The notes: generated by a model not told the origin, from the letters alone. A stretch of 22,145 nt of DNA from Pseudomonadota bacterium (GCA_023428295.1 JAEYYV010000202.1:1-22145), one strand, 5' to 3'. Numbered from the stretch's first letter, positions 1 to 8,103 are shown. Translations and numbers: made by a program.

Positions 1-859
1 CCATGCGCTCGAGCTCGTCGGGATCGTCCGGATCGTGCTCCGCGGGATCCTCGTCGAGGTACTCGACGCGGGGGATCGTCGACACGCGCGTGGTGGCCGT
101 GCTGATCGCGGGGGCGACGGCCGGCGCCCCCGGGCCCTCCAGCAGGCCGGCGAGATACGGGGATAGCACCGCGAGGACACCCGTCTCGACGAGCAGCTCG
201 AACGATCGCCGCGCGGCGCCACCGCGCATCAAGCGATGGATCTCCTCGAGCAGGCGGGGCGGGGCGCACTTGCTGATCTCGCCACGCCAGCGGAGGAGCG
301 CGCGCCAGGTCGCCGGCTCGAAGCCGAAGTCGAGACGCGCCGCGAACTTGATCGCGCGCAGCATGCGCACGGGGTCCTCTTGGAAGCGGACGTCGGGGTC
401 GCCGATCGTGCGGATGAGCTTCGCGTCGAGGTCGGGCAGACCCGCGACGTGGTCGATCACCTCTTCGCGCTCGACGTCGTAGAACAGGCCGTTGATGGTG
501 AAGTCACGTCGCCGAGCGTCGTCGGTCTCCGTCCCGAACACGTTGTCCCGGCGGATGAGCAGGTCGTGGTCGTCCTCGTCTCGCGGGTTCGCGCGAAACG
601 TGGAGGTCTCGATGATCTTCGAGCCGAAGAATACGTGCGCGAGGCGGAACCGCCGTCCGATAATGCGCGAGTTGCGGAAGGTGGACTTGATCTCGTTCGG
701 CGTCGCGCTCGTCGCCACGTCGAAGTCTTTGGGCGTTCGCCCGACGAGGATGTCGCGAACGCAACCTCCCACGAGGTACGCCTTGTACCCAGCTCGTGTG
801 AGCTTACGAACGACGCGGTCGGCATCGGAATCGATGGCAGCGCGGTCGAGCGAAGGCAT
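1..859 (-). CDS. pcnB: Poly(A) polymerase / CCA-adding-type tRNA nucleotidyltransferase, 3' end outside window
   Basis: Class II polymerase-beta-superfamily nucleotidyltransferase that adds A or CCA to RNA 3' ends in the cytoplasm. The first 286 residues are visible; the C-terminus runs off the left edge. Residues 28-50 read YLVGGCVRD then GRTPKDFDVAT, giving the GG...RD nucleotide-binding motif and the metal-binding D45-x-D47. Downstream follow GRRFRLAHV, RRDFTINGLFYD and REDPVRMLRAIKFAARL-like blocks (here QEDPVRMLRAIKFAARLDF), in the order of bacterial PcnB. This order, with the long spacing between DxD and RRDFTIN, fits PcnB better than a short CCA enzyme. The visible end is an acidic linker rich in D, E and P. 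The ATG at 859 is chosen because a stop lies upstream in frame; a GTG seven codons further up is possible. Divergent from the hybrid kinase. Poly(A) versus CCA specificity cannot be settled from sequence alone. Confidence 0.87.
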   Translation of the reverse strand, partial: MPSLDRAAIDSDADRVVRKLTRAGYKAYLVGGCVRDILVGRTPKDFDVATSATPNEIKSTFRNSRIIGRRFRLAHVFFGSKIIETSTFRANPRDEDDHDLLIRRDNVFGTETDDARRRDFTINGLFYDVEREEVIDHVAGLPDLDAKLIRTIGDPDVRFQEDPVRMLRAIKFAARLDFGFEPATWRALLRWRGEISKCAPPRLLEEIHRLMRGGAARRSFELLVETGVLAVLSPYLAGLLEGPGAPAVAPAISTATTRVSTIPRVEYLDEDPAEHDPDDPDELERM

Positions 860-994
860 CGGACGAGTTGCCTGTACCACGCGGGTAGAATGGCGTGCAA
901 GTGCGCGAACCCTTTGGCGCTGTTACCCATGTGATAACCGCCTGCGGCCCGAACTATTCGCCGACTCCGGTCGGATCTCGACGTAGCCCCCCTC

Positions 995-2485
995 ATGCCC
1001 CCGATCACCTCGTTCGTCGAGTTCGACAAGATCCCCGTGATCGGCATGCTCCTCGAGCTGGACGGGACGGTGGTCGCGGCGAACGAAGCGATGTGCCACC
1101 TCCTGGCCAAGCGCCCCGAGGAGATCGTCGGGCAGAAGCTCGACGCGTTCACCCGCAAGGGCAACGCCGTTCACACCCAGAACTCGCAGAGCGCCCTGGT
1201 CGACGAGCTCGAGCTCGATGGCCCCAACGGCATCTGCACGATCGAAGTCGTGATGTCGATCATCCAGGCGGACGGTCGGGACGTCCTCCAGCTGTTCGGC
1301 ATCGAGGTCACCGCCCGCAAGCTCGCCGAGCAAGCCGCGAGGGCGCGCGCCGTGCTCGAGCAGCAGTCGAGCGCGCGCCAGCGCAACGAAGCGCTCGGCA
1401 TCGTGGCCGGCGGCATCGCGCACGACTTCAACAACCTGCTGGTCGGCGTGCTCGCCGAAGCGAGCGCCGCGCGCGAGGACATCACGCTACCGCCGCACAC
1501 GCTCGAGGCGCTGCGCCGCATCGAGATGGGCGCGCGCAAGATGTCGCAGCTGACGAAGTCGATGCTCGCGTATGCGGGGCGCGGCCGCGTCGAGAACACG
1601 CGCCTCGATGCCGACGCGTTTCTTCGCGACCTGCACGAACCGTTGCGCAAGCTCGCGCGCGAGCGTCGCTTCTCGATCGCGCCCTCGGCCGGCGCGTGCG
1701 TGATCGACGCGGACCCGAACCTCTTGCAGCAGATGCTCGGCAACCTCGTGCAGAACGCCTCCGACGCGAAGGGCACTCGCATCGAGATCACGAGCTGCAT
1801 CGTGATGCGCCAGAACACGCCGTGGTGGCAGCTCGAAGTCGCCGACGACGGCGAGGGCATCGAGCCCGACGGGCTGCCGCACATCTTCGAGCCGTTCTAC
1901 ACGACGCGCTCCGATCAGACCGGCCTCGGCCTCTCGGCCGTGCAGGGCATCGTGCGTCGCCTCGGCGGCGAGATCGAGGTCGACTCGCGGCCCGCGCAAG
2001 GCGCGCGCTTTCGCGTGCGACTCCCCGTGCTGCAGGGCGTGGAAGCGCCGGCGCGCCGCACCAACACGCAGAGCATGATGGCTCCCACGGCAAAGCTCGC
2101 CGGCTTGCGCGTGCTGATCGCCGACGACGAGCCGAGCGTTCGCAACACCGTGCGCCGCCTCCTCGAGCGCCGCGGGGCGAACGTCGAGGTGGCCGTGGAT
2201 GGTAGCGATGCCGAGCAGAAGCTCGACGGCACGATCGGTCTCGTCATCCTCGATGTCTCGATGCCGGGCCGCACGGGCTACGACGTGCTCGGCACCGTGC
2301 GCCGCCGGTTTCCGCAGACGCCCGTGCTGCTGATGTCCGGCTACACGGAGCACACGCGCGGCGCGGGCGGTGAAGAGCCCGACGGGTTCCTCGAGAAGCC
2401 GTTCACGGCGCGCGCCCTCGACGCGCTGATCGATCAGGTCATGCGGATGGCCGAGATGCAGCGCACGAGCAACAGCGCCGGCTAA
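995..2485 (+). CDS. Hybrid sensor histidine kinase (PAS - HisKA/HATPase - receiver)
   Basis: Cytoplasmic two-component sensor with its own receiver; no membrane segment or signal peptide is visible. Residues about 8-108 form a PAS-like domain. The H-box is IAHDFNNLL with phospho-acceptor H143. The ATPase domain has an N-box with N250 and N254, a DDGEGI G1 box at 284-289, an F-box at 298-301 (FEPF) and a TGLGLS G2 box at 309-314. Residues about 371-485 are a CheY-like receiver: acidic pair D377/D378, phospho-acceptor D420 in VILDVSMPG, S448, and K468 in EKPF. All key residues are present, so autophosphorylation and intramolecular relay are plausible. The HDFNNLL type of H-box belongs to the NtrB-like/HWE-unrelated orphan kinases common in myxobacteria. 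No output domain or adjacent response regulator is visible. It ends in a 3-nt stop overlap with the convergent protease gene. No clear Shine-Dalgarno precedes the ATG. Confidence 0.9.
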   Translation: MPPITSFVEFDKIPVIGMLLELDGTVVAANEAMCHLLAKRPEEIVGQKLDAFTRKGNAVHTQNSQSALVDELELDGPNGICTIEVVMSIIQADGRDVLQLFGIEVTARKLAEQAARARAVLEQQSSARQRNEALGIVAGGIAHDFNNLLVGVLAEASAAREDITLPPHTLEALRRIEMGARKMSQLTKSMLAYAGRGRVENTRLDADAFLRDLHEPLRKLARERRFSIAPSAGACVIDADPNLLQQMLGNLVQNASDAKGTRIEITSCIVMRQNTPWWQLEVADDGEGIEPDGLPHIFEPFYTTRSDQTGLGLSAVQGIVRRLGGEIEVDSRPAQGARFRVRLPVLQGVEAPARRTNTQSMMAPTAKLAGLRVLIADDEPSVRNTVRRLLERRGANVEVAVDGSDAEQKLDGTIGLVILDVSMPGRTGYDVLGTVRRRFPQTPVLLMSGYTEHTRGAGGEEPDGFLEKPFTARALDALIDQVMRMAEMQRTSNSAG

Positions 2486-5139
2486 CGCGAGCGAAGCCAG
2501 ATCTTGCCCCACGGATCGAAGTACGCGGGCGACTTCTCGTCGAGGTGGAGCTCGCCCTCACCGACGAGAGGCTCGTATCCGCGCGCCACGACCATCACGC
2601 TGTACGTCCCGGGCACCGGCACGGGTTGCTTCAGCTGCACCTCGCCCTGCGTGTTCGACCGTCCCCACGACAGCACCTGATCGTCGAGGCGGTTCACGTC
2701 GACCTTCTTCGCGTTCACGCCGGGGCGCAGGATCATGACGAGCGCGTCGCGCACGGGCTGCTCGTTGGCGGCGTCGAGGACTCGCGTCGAGATGCGAATG
2801 CCTCCCTCGGCGGGAGCCTCGACGGCGGACGGTTGCAGCTCGACATCCGTGTGACCCTCGCGCGGCGTCCATCCCGTCTGCGCGATCGCGAGCAGGTCGC
2901 TCGCCGTGGACAGTGGGCGGACGAGGCCGACCTGCGCGGTCTCGAGCACGCCGCCGCTCGCGTTGGTCCGCGTGCGGAACGCCGCCGCGATTCCGACGAG
3001 GCGGCCGTGATCGTCGACGACCGGGCCGCCCGAGTTGCCGTGGGTGATCGACGCGTCGGTCTTGATGAAGTCCTTGCCGGCCGTTCCGTTCTCGCCGGTC
3101 CATCCCTCGACGCTGCCTTCGCTGAGCGTGAGGCCACCGCCGCCCACGTCGGGATAGCCGAGCACCCACAGGCGTTGGCCCATCTTGACGTCGGCGGTGC
3201 GCGCCTCGGGCAAGGTCGGCCACACGCTCGCAGCCGCGGGGATCCACGCGCGTCCGTCGAGATCGAGGTCGCACTTCACGAGCGCGAGATCGAGCTCCTT
3301 CTGGAGCTTGCTGCGGCTCGGCCGGCCGGCGCACCACAGCTGGGGCGCGTGATCGGGCTGCGAGAAGCGGCCGATGACGAACACGTCGTGCAGCTTTCCG
3401 TCCCGGTCGTGGATGACGTGATAGTTCGTGAGGATCGATCCGTCGGCACCGACGACCACGCCAGAGCCGCCGCCGCGCGGGCGCAGCCGCCCGTCGACGA
3501 GATCCGCGACGACCACCATCACGGTCGAGTCGAACGCACGCGCGACCGCATTGGGATACGTGCGCTGAGAGAGGGTGCGTGTCTGCGGCACGAGCGGCAG
3601 ACCGGTCTGCGTGGGCACGCGCAGCGACGGTGCGACCACACTCTCGATCCGCGCGAGCTCGGCGTCTCCGCCGAAGAACGTCACCACGTAGATCTGCTCG
3701 CGATCGATCGTCGCGTACTCGATCGCACGGCCCACCCGCGGCACGTCGCCCTTCTCCGCGACGTGCGCGAAGCGATAGGCGGTGCGCAGCCAATCGTGTC
3801 CCGCGATCGAGCGCACGCTCGAATCGTCGAGGGTGTACAGCTCGCCCCAGCGCGTTCGGCGATCGAGCTCGAGCCCGGTCACGATGTTGCTCCACGCCGG
3901 CTTCTTGTCGATCAGCACCTCCAGCTTCGCGTCGGGATCGAGCGAGCTCGTGAGCAGCACGTGATACAGCGATGGCGGCGCGACCGGGCTCTGCGGCGTG
4001 AGCCCGTACGCGATGCGCGGCGCAGGCGAGGGAATCGGCTCGGGCGAGAGCCACGTCGTCGAGTGTTCGAACACGAGACCGCGCTCGGAGAACGTCGTCG
4101 TCGGTGCGGTCACGAGGCCGCGATGGATGCGCCCCGCGACGACGATGATCACGAACGCGAGCAGCAGCACGAGGATGTCGTGGCGGTGGTACTGCGTCTT
4201 TAGCTCGGCGAGATCGGTCTGCGCGCGCTTGCGCAGGCGCTGGATCGCCGCGGCTGCGATCTGCACGGCATCGAGCTCTTCGTCGTCGTGTGCGGGATCC
4301 GCCGGAGGGGCATCGCCAGGACTCTGCGAGCGAGCCTGGGGGTCCACGCTCGGTGCGCGCGAGCCGGGGGCCGAGGGCGCGCGATCCGTGGGTTGATTCT
4401 GCTGCGCTTCGGCGTGGGCCGCGACGTCCTCGGCGAGCGCGCGCAGGATGCGATCGCGCTGCATGCGAACGGTCACGACCGGATCGGTGCTCGGCGGCAG
4501 ATCGCTCGACGGTGGCTCGAGCACCGGCGGCACGTCGCGCCCTTCCGCGTGCGCTTGCGCGCGGGCTCGCGCGGCCTCGATCGCTGCACCGGCAGCCGCT
4601 GCCGCGACGATCGCTGCACCGCCGGCGCTCTCGACGTCACCGACGATCTCGCCGACGATGCGCGCGGCCTCGAGCGCGGCAGCTTTCGGATCGGGCATCG
4701 GCGCCGCGATTGGAAGCTGCTGCGACACGCTCGGTGGCGGGTCGAGCTTGTCGGTCGGCTTGTCGGTCGGCGCGTTGGTCGGCGCCTCGGTCGGCGCGTC
4801 GGGCGGCGCCTCGGGATCGCCGAGCATCCACTCGGGCGAGGGCATATCTGCGTTCTCGTCGGGGGGCTTCACCGACTGCGCGCGTGGCAGTCGCTGCATG
4901 GACGGTCGATCCACGGGCGTGTCTGCAGGAGCATCGATTGGCGCGTCTGCAGGCGCATCGACCAGCGCATCGACCGGCGCATGCGCGTCCGACGCAGCCT
5001 TCTCTTCGACGGGCTCGGCCGGTGTGGGCTCGGGGGCGGGCTCTGGCTCCGCCTTCGCGAACGACGTGGAGTCGACGTCCACCTTTGCCGACGGCGCAGA
5101 ATCGTCGATAGGCGACTTCTTCGATTTCTTCTTACTCAC
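2482..5139 (-). CDS. Membrane-anchored trypsin-like serine protease with long disordered cytoplasmic tail
   Basis: 885-residue protein. Residues 1-320 are Pro/Ala/Asp-rich with short repeats, no signal peptide and a Lys-rich start. One hydrophobic helix lies at about 321-337. Residues about 530-755 are an S1C/HtrA-like trypsin domain with a complete triad: H574 in TNYHVI, D617 in LDLAL and S703 in GNSGGP. Residues about 780-868 look like a carboxypeptidase-regulatory-like beta-sandwich. No PDZ domain is visible, unlike classical DegP. Residues 350-510 are an unrecognised globular region. The topology implied is N-terminus in the cytoplasm and protease outside; this is inferred. The start overlaps the end of the PrsW-like gene by 8 nt, so the two are probably co-transcribed and translationally coupled. 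The substrate is unknown. Catalytic assignment is firm from the three motifs; the role in envelope stress or signalling is a guess. Confidence 0.85.
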   Translation of the reverse strand: MSKKKSKKSPIDDSAPSAKVDVDSTSFAKAEPEPAPEPTPAEPVEEKAASDAHAPVDALVDAPADAPIDAPADTPVDRPSMQRLPRAQSVKPPDENADMPSPEWMLGDPEAPPDAPTEAPTNAPTDKPTDKLDPPPSVSQQLPIAAPMPDPKAAALEAARIVGEIVGDVESAGGAAIVAAAAAGAAIEAARARAQAHAEGRDVPPVLEPPSSDLPPSTDPVVTVRMQRDRILRALAEDVAAHAEAQQNQPTDRAPSAPGSRAPSVDPQARSQSPGDAPPADPAHDDEELDAVQIAAAAIQRLRKRAQTDLAELKTQYHRHDILVLLLAFVIIVVAGRIHRGLVTAPTTTFSERGLVFEHSTTWLSPEPIPSPAPRIAYGLTPQSPVAPPSLYHVLLTSSLDPDAKLEVLIDKKPAWSNIVTGLELDRRTRWGELYTLDDSSVRSIAGHDWLRTAYRFAHVAEKGDVPRVGRAIEYATIDREQIYVVTFFGGDAELARIESVVAPSLRVPTQTGLPLVPQTRTLSQRTYPNAVARAFDSTVMVVVADLVDGRLRPRGGGSGVVVGADGSILTNYHVIHDRDGKLHDVFVIGRFSQPDHAPQLWCAGRPSRSKLQKELDLALVKCDLDLDGRAWIPAAASVWPTLPEARTADVKMGQRLWVLGYPDVGGGGLTLSEGSVEGWTGENGTAGKDFIKTDASITHGNSGGPVVDDHGRLVGIAAAFRTRTNASGGVLETAQVGLVRPLSTASDLLAIAQTGWTPREGHTDVELQPSAVEAPAEGGIRISTRVLDAANEQPVRDALVMILRPGVNAKKVDVNRLDDQVLSWGRSNTQGEVQLKQPVPVPGTYSVMVVARGYEPLVGEGELHLDEKSPAYFDPWGKIWLRSR
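4750..4809 (-). repeat. Degenerate 12-bp tandem repeats coding xAPT/xKPT
   Basis: In-frame 12-nt units within the protease gene encode residues 111-130, a run of four-residue units of the form APPD, APTE, APTN, APTD, KPTD. Unit length is a multiple of three, so copy-number change would lengthen or shorten the cytoplasmic tail without breaking the frame. Confidence 0.6.
4909..4980 (-). repeat. Degenerate 12-bp tandem repeats coding xDAP-type units
   Basis: A second block of in-frame 12-nt units encodes residues 54-77 of the protease, units such as APVD, ALVD, APAD, APID, APAD, TPVD. It resembles the nearby 111-130 block in spacing and composition, so both may descend from the same expansion. 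Confidence 0.6.
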
Positions 5140-6037
5140 GCTCCCTCCGGAACGGGGAGCGCTTCAGCAAGTGCTGCGCGGCGATCAGGATCACCGCGAA
5201 CACCGCTGCCGCGAAGAGGGCTGCGTAGACGATGCCGCGCCACGGCTGGTTCTTCATGCCGGTGGCCGACACCCACTGCTCGATGATCTGGAACTGGCCG
5301 TTCAGCACGGCAGCTCCGAGGAGACCGAGCATGAGAAGCAGGCCGCGCAGCGGCGCGTTGCGCTGGGAGAACTTCGCGCGGCCCATCACGTAGCCGAGCG
5401 CGCCCGCAAACGACGCGTGGGCGAGGGTCGTGACCACGGCTTGCGCGGCGGCCGTCGAGAGATCGACCGAGTGACCCTGGCCGGACATGCGGTGGAAGTT
5501 GACCCAGACAGCGAAGCCCGTGCCGCAGGCCATCATGTAGACGATGCCGTCCATCGGCTCGTCGAACTCGCGCGAGAGATAGATCGTGTAGCGAACGACG
5601 GCGTACTTGCACATCTCCTGGGCAAGGCCCGCGACGAGGACCGCGTACAGCACGCGATCGAGCTGCGTGAACGCCGTGAACAGGTGCGGGGAGGGCAGGC
5701 TGCGCATCTCGAGCGCTTGCGGAGCGACGATGCCGTACTGGACGAAGTCCGCGAGCGGGGCGGCGATCAGGGCGCCCAAGACGCACACGCCCGCGACGAG
5801 CTGCTTGGGCTCGGGCTCGTGCCGGTCGAGCAGGTAGAAGAACCCGAGCCAGAGGAGAGCGGGGATGCCGGCCATGATGCCGGCGACGACGGGCCCGATG
5901 TGGACCGCGTGATCGAGCCCCGCGACGAGCTCGATCAAGCCGGCAATCAGGACGAATGCCACGAGGCCCGCGATCAGCACGAACTTGCTGCCGATGAGCA
6001 CTCGGGCTCGGTGGAGGGACCACCGTGGCCTACGCAT
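5132..6037 (-). CDS. PrsW-family intramembrane metalloprotease-like protein
   Basis: 301-residue multi-pass membrane protein resembling the PrsW/CPBP-like glutamic or metallo-protease family, whose founding member cleaves an anti-sigma factor. Hydrophobic segments are visible at about 18-40, 48-70, 79-97, 129-148, 163-180, 194-219, 231-247 and 268-288. Family hallmarks are DRHEPEP at 71-77, a QEMCK block at 140-144 (the usual EExxK), GIVYMMACGTGFA at 164-176 and AHASFAGALGYVMG at 206-219, containing H207. Two usual acidic residues look altered: the first Glu of EExxK is Gln140, and the segment where an E normally precedes N reads WVN. Activity may therefore be altered. The gene overlaps the downstream protease start by 8 nt and is divergent from the HTH-EIIA gene with a 71-nt gap. 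Family assignment is fairly sure; the substrate is unknown. Confidence 0.8.
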   Translation of the reverse strand: MRRPRWSLHRARVLIGSKFVLIAGLVAFVLIAGLIELVAGLDHAVHIGPVVAGIMAGIPALLWLGFFYLLDRHEPEPKQLVAGVCVLGALIAAPLADFVQYGIVAPQALEMRSLPSPHLFTAFTQLDRVLYAVLVAGLAQEMCKYAVVRYTIYLSREFDEPMDGIVYMMACGTGFAVWVNFHRMSGQGHSVDLSTAAAQAVVTTLAHASFAGALGYVMGRAKFSQRNAPLRGLLLMLGLLGAAVLNGQFQIIEQWVSATGMKNQPWRGIVYAALFAAAVFAVILIAAQHLLKRSPFRRERE

Positions 6038-6108
6038 CCCGAAATCTTACGCCGACGGCGGCTAGCGCGCGCGTTCGTGGCCTCTTATGCTCCGACCTCG
6101 AGCTTTCC

Positions 6109-7026
6109 ATGGGCAAAAAAGGTGGTTCCGACGCGCAGTTGCTGACCATGCACGAGTTGGCGGTGTACCTGCACCTCGACGACACCACGGTCCAGAAGCT
6201 GGTTTCCTCCGGCAAGATTCCCTCGATCCAGGTGGATCGGCAGTGGCGCTTCAAGCGTCCGCAGATCGACGAGTGGATCGAGCAGCAGCTCGTGGGCGAC
6301 GACGAGAGCTTCGTCGACGTCCCCGACGGCATGAAGCTGCCGCTCGAGGACCTGCTTCCCGATCAGGCGATCATCCCCAACCTCCGCGCCCGCGCGCCCG
6401 TCGGTGTGATCGAGGAGCTGGCCGCGCGCGCATACACGAACGGTTGGCTGATCGACAAGCCGTGGTTCGTGGGTGCTGTCGTCGAGCGCGAGTCTCTCGC
6501 GTCGACGGCGATGGAGGGCGGCGTCGCCTTCCTGCACACGCGTGCGAGAGACAAGGGAAAGATCGGGCGGCCGTTCATCGTCGTCGGACGATCGTGGGAA
6601 GGCATCATGTTCGGCGCGCCGGATAACAATCCGACGTACCTGTTCTTCCTCTTGGGCCTCAAGTACGACCGGCTCCACCTGCCGATCCTCGGACGCCTCG
6701 CGCGTGCACTGCGCAACCCGGCGACCATCGCTCGGCTCCGCGCGTTGTCGTCGCCCGATCTGGTGCGCGCGCTGCTCCTCAAAGAGGATGCCGAGGTGCG
6801 CGCGGGCCGCGAGGATCACGTGCAGTCCGCGGACGCGTTCGCGCCCAAGCTGGATCGCCAGCTGCGCCTCCGCGCGATCCGCCGCTTGCAGACCCAGAAG
6901 ACGGCCGAGCAGGTCACCGCCGAGAAGCGCGCGGCTGCCCTCGAAGGCCCCCGGGCCAAGAAGAAGAGGGCCCCCAAGGCAACGGCTTCCACGGCAACCG
7001 GCGTGAAGCCCAAGGCCAAGCGCTAG
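6109..7026 (+). CDS. HTH (excisionase/MerR-like) protein fused to a PTS EIIA type-2-like domain
   Basis: 305 residues from the ATG at 6109. An upstream in-frame ATG at 6025 would overlap the divergent PrsW-like gene and add 28 unlikely residues, so it is rejected. Residues about 10-60 match the helix-turn-helix of the excisionase family: LTMHELAVYLHLDDTTVQKL, then a wing ending in RPQIDEWI. Residues about 95-210 resemble the fructose/nitrogen EIIA fold: ERESLASTAMEGGVAFLHTR, with H143 where the EIIA phospho-histidine of GxAxPH sits, then H190 in a HLPILGRLARAL stretch. The usual Pro before the active His is Leu here. The tail (about 265-305) is Lys/Ala-rich and basic. Such a fusion suggests a DNA-binding regulator whose state follows phosphotransferase flux. 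This is inference; no PTS components lie nearby. Confidence 0.8.
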   Translation: MGKKGGSDAQLLTMHELAVYLHLDDTTVQKLVSSGKIPSIQVDRQWRFKRPQIDEWIEQQLVGDDESFVDVPDGMKLPLEDLLPDQAIIPNLRARAPVGVIEELAARAYTNGWLIDKPWFVGAVVERESLASTAMEGGVAFLHTRARDKGKIGRPFIVVGRSWEGIMFGAPDNNPTYLFFLLGLKYDRLHLPILGRLARALRNPATIARLRALSSPDLVRALLLKEDAEVRAGREDHVQSADAFAPKLDRQLRLRAIRRLQTQKTAEQVTAEKRAAALEGPRAKKKRAPKATASTATGVKPKAKR

Positions 7027-7087
7027 CACCACTGACCCGGTGACCCAGGTGACGTAGATCGCTGCGCTCCCGCCGGGCGCGAGCGCT

Positions 7088-7726
7088 ATGCTGGAAGGGA
7101 TGGGGCGCACGGCCCTGTATGCCGATCCGGTACCGTTTCGTTCCGCCCGCGCCGAGGTCCAACTCGATGCCGACGTGCTGATCCTTCGCATGCCCGATGG
7201 ACGGACACGTCGTCACCTGTTGCACGGCATGTCCGCGACGACGGTCGATGGCGCCGTGAGCGTGCGTGTCGACGTGCATTGGCAGCGCCGCTTCGTTCGC
7301 ATGCTCGTGCTGGAAGGACCCGCGGATCGCGTCGTCGTGATCACGCCGCCCGATCGCGGTGCGGTGGCGCCAAACGTCGTGCGCGTCCCCGACGCGCCGA
7401 GCGAGGCAGCGATCGTCGAGGACAGCGCGTGGGAAGTGCTCGCCGAGTGGGCCTTGTGCGGCGGCCGGCTCGCCGCCTGCGCGATGGACGATCTCGCGCG
7501 GCTCGCGCAGATCGCGTCACCGCAGTTCGCCGCGCTGATCGGCGAGGTCGCGGCGCAGCGCGCGCTCGAGCTCGTGTGGTCCGGGACCGGTCCACTGCGT
7601 GGCGCCTCGGATCTCGATGATGCGCTGCAACCGCTGGCCGATGCAGCGCGCATGTCCGTGCGTGCGGGCGAGGCGCTGTTCGCCGCGCTCGCGCACGCCG
7701 CCGGGATCCGCCGTCGTCGTCGATAA
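7088..7726 (+). CDS. Hypothetical protein, unknown function
   Basis: 212 residues (208 if the ATG at 7100 is used; a GGAAGG stretch lies only one base upstream of that ATG and no clear ribosome site precedes 7088). No signal peptide or membrane segment is seen. Residues about 15-105 are strand-rich with alternating V/R/L, and a short motif HLLHGMSATTVDG near 43-55. Residues about 110-205 are helix-rich and Ala/Leu-rich, and the protein ends in RRRRR. The two-part look suggests a small N-terminal beta domain and a C-terminal helical domain. Codon use, with third positions mostly G or C, supports coding. I do not recognise the family. It stands between the HTH-EIIA gene and the exported-protein cluster in the same direction. 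Confidence 0.65.
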   Translation: MLEGMGRTALYADPVPFRSARAEVQLDADVLILRMPDGRTRRHLLHGMSATTVDGAVSVRVDVHWQRRFVRMLVLEGPADRVVVITPPDRGAVAPNVVRVPDAPSEAAIVEDSAWEVLAEWALCGGRLAACAMDDLARLAQIASPQFAALIGEVAAQRALELVWSGTGPLRGASDLDDALQPLADAARMSVRAGEALFAALAHAAGIRRRRR

Positions 7727-7764
7727 ACTGGCACCCGGCAAACCCTCGGCGGTAGCCTTGCCGC

Positions 7765-8103
7765 ATGCGAGTCGCGTTAGCTCTGGCAGTGGCGTTGGTC
7801 ACTGCGTGTGGCGGTGGACATACCGTCGATCGATTGCTCGGCGCGCGCTGCGACAACGATAACGATTGCGACGAGCGCTGCTTGGGACCCAACCGAGAGT
7901 TCCCCGAGGGCTTGTGCTCGTTCCACTGCGACGGAGATCGGGATTGCCCGAGCGACGCGTGGTGCATCGAGAGCAACGGCGGCGTCTGCTTGTTCGATTG
8001 CCGCGACGACATCGACTGTGACTTCCTCGGTCGCCAATGGGTGTGCCGCGATCGTGATCGCCATGGTGGTGGCGGAAAGGAACGCGTATGCGTCGGACGT
8101 TGA
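7765..8103 (+). CDS. Small Cys-rich lipoprotein
   Basis: 112 residues. A short signal peptide ends in the lipobox LVTAC with C15 as the likely lipidated residue, followed by GGG. The mature part has twelve further cysteines (29, 35, 39, 51, 55, 61, 67, 75, 79, 85, 94, 109) in repeated CxxDxDC-like spacing with many Asp residues. This suggests a disulfide-stabilised, perhaps calcium-binding, extracytoplasmic module of the kind that is abundant in myxobacteria. The function is not recognised. The end overlaps the start of the next gene by 16 nt, pointing to a shared operon with the beta-barrel-like and PHP genes. Confidence 0.78.
   Translation: MRVALALAVALVTACGGGHTVDRLLGARCDNDNDCDERCLGPNREFPEGLCSFHCDGDRDCPSDAWCIESNGGVCLFDCRDDIDCDFLGRQWVCRDRDRHGGGGKERVCVGR

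Noticed and set aside
236..934. Plus-strand frame opposite pcnB
   Set aside because: No recognisable motif; the minus strand has the nucleotidyltransferase motifs in order.
917..942. Partial palindrome GTTA-N9-TAAC in the pcnB/kinase gap
   Set aside because: Only 4 outer pairs and one inner pair match; too weak to call an operator.
895..2205. 436-codon plus-strand frame over the kinase
   Set aside because: Arg/Ala-rich shadow; the kinase frame carries all histidine kinase and receiver motifs.
2545..4203. 552-codon plus-strand open frame opposite the protease gene
   Set aside because: Arg/His-rich low-complexity translation; the minus strand holds an intact catalytic triad.
4750..4980. CRISPR-like repeats
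   Set aside because: Repeats are 12 nt, in frame and without unique spacers; they are coding repeats.
4448..6145. 565-codon plus-strand open frame
   Set aside because: It crosses the protease/PrsW junction opposite two recognisable genes and has repetitive Ser/Ala/Gly and charged composition.
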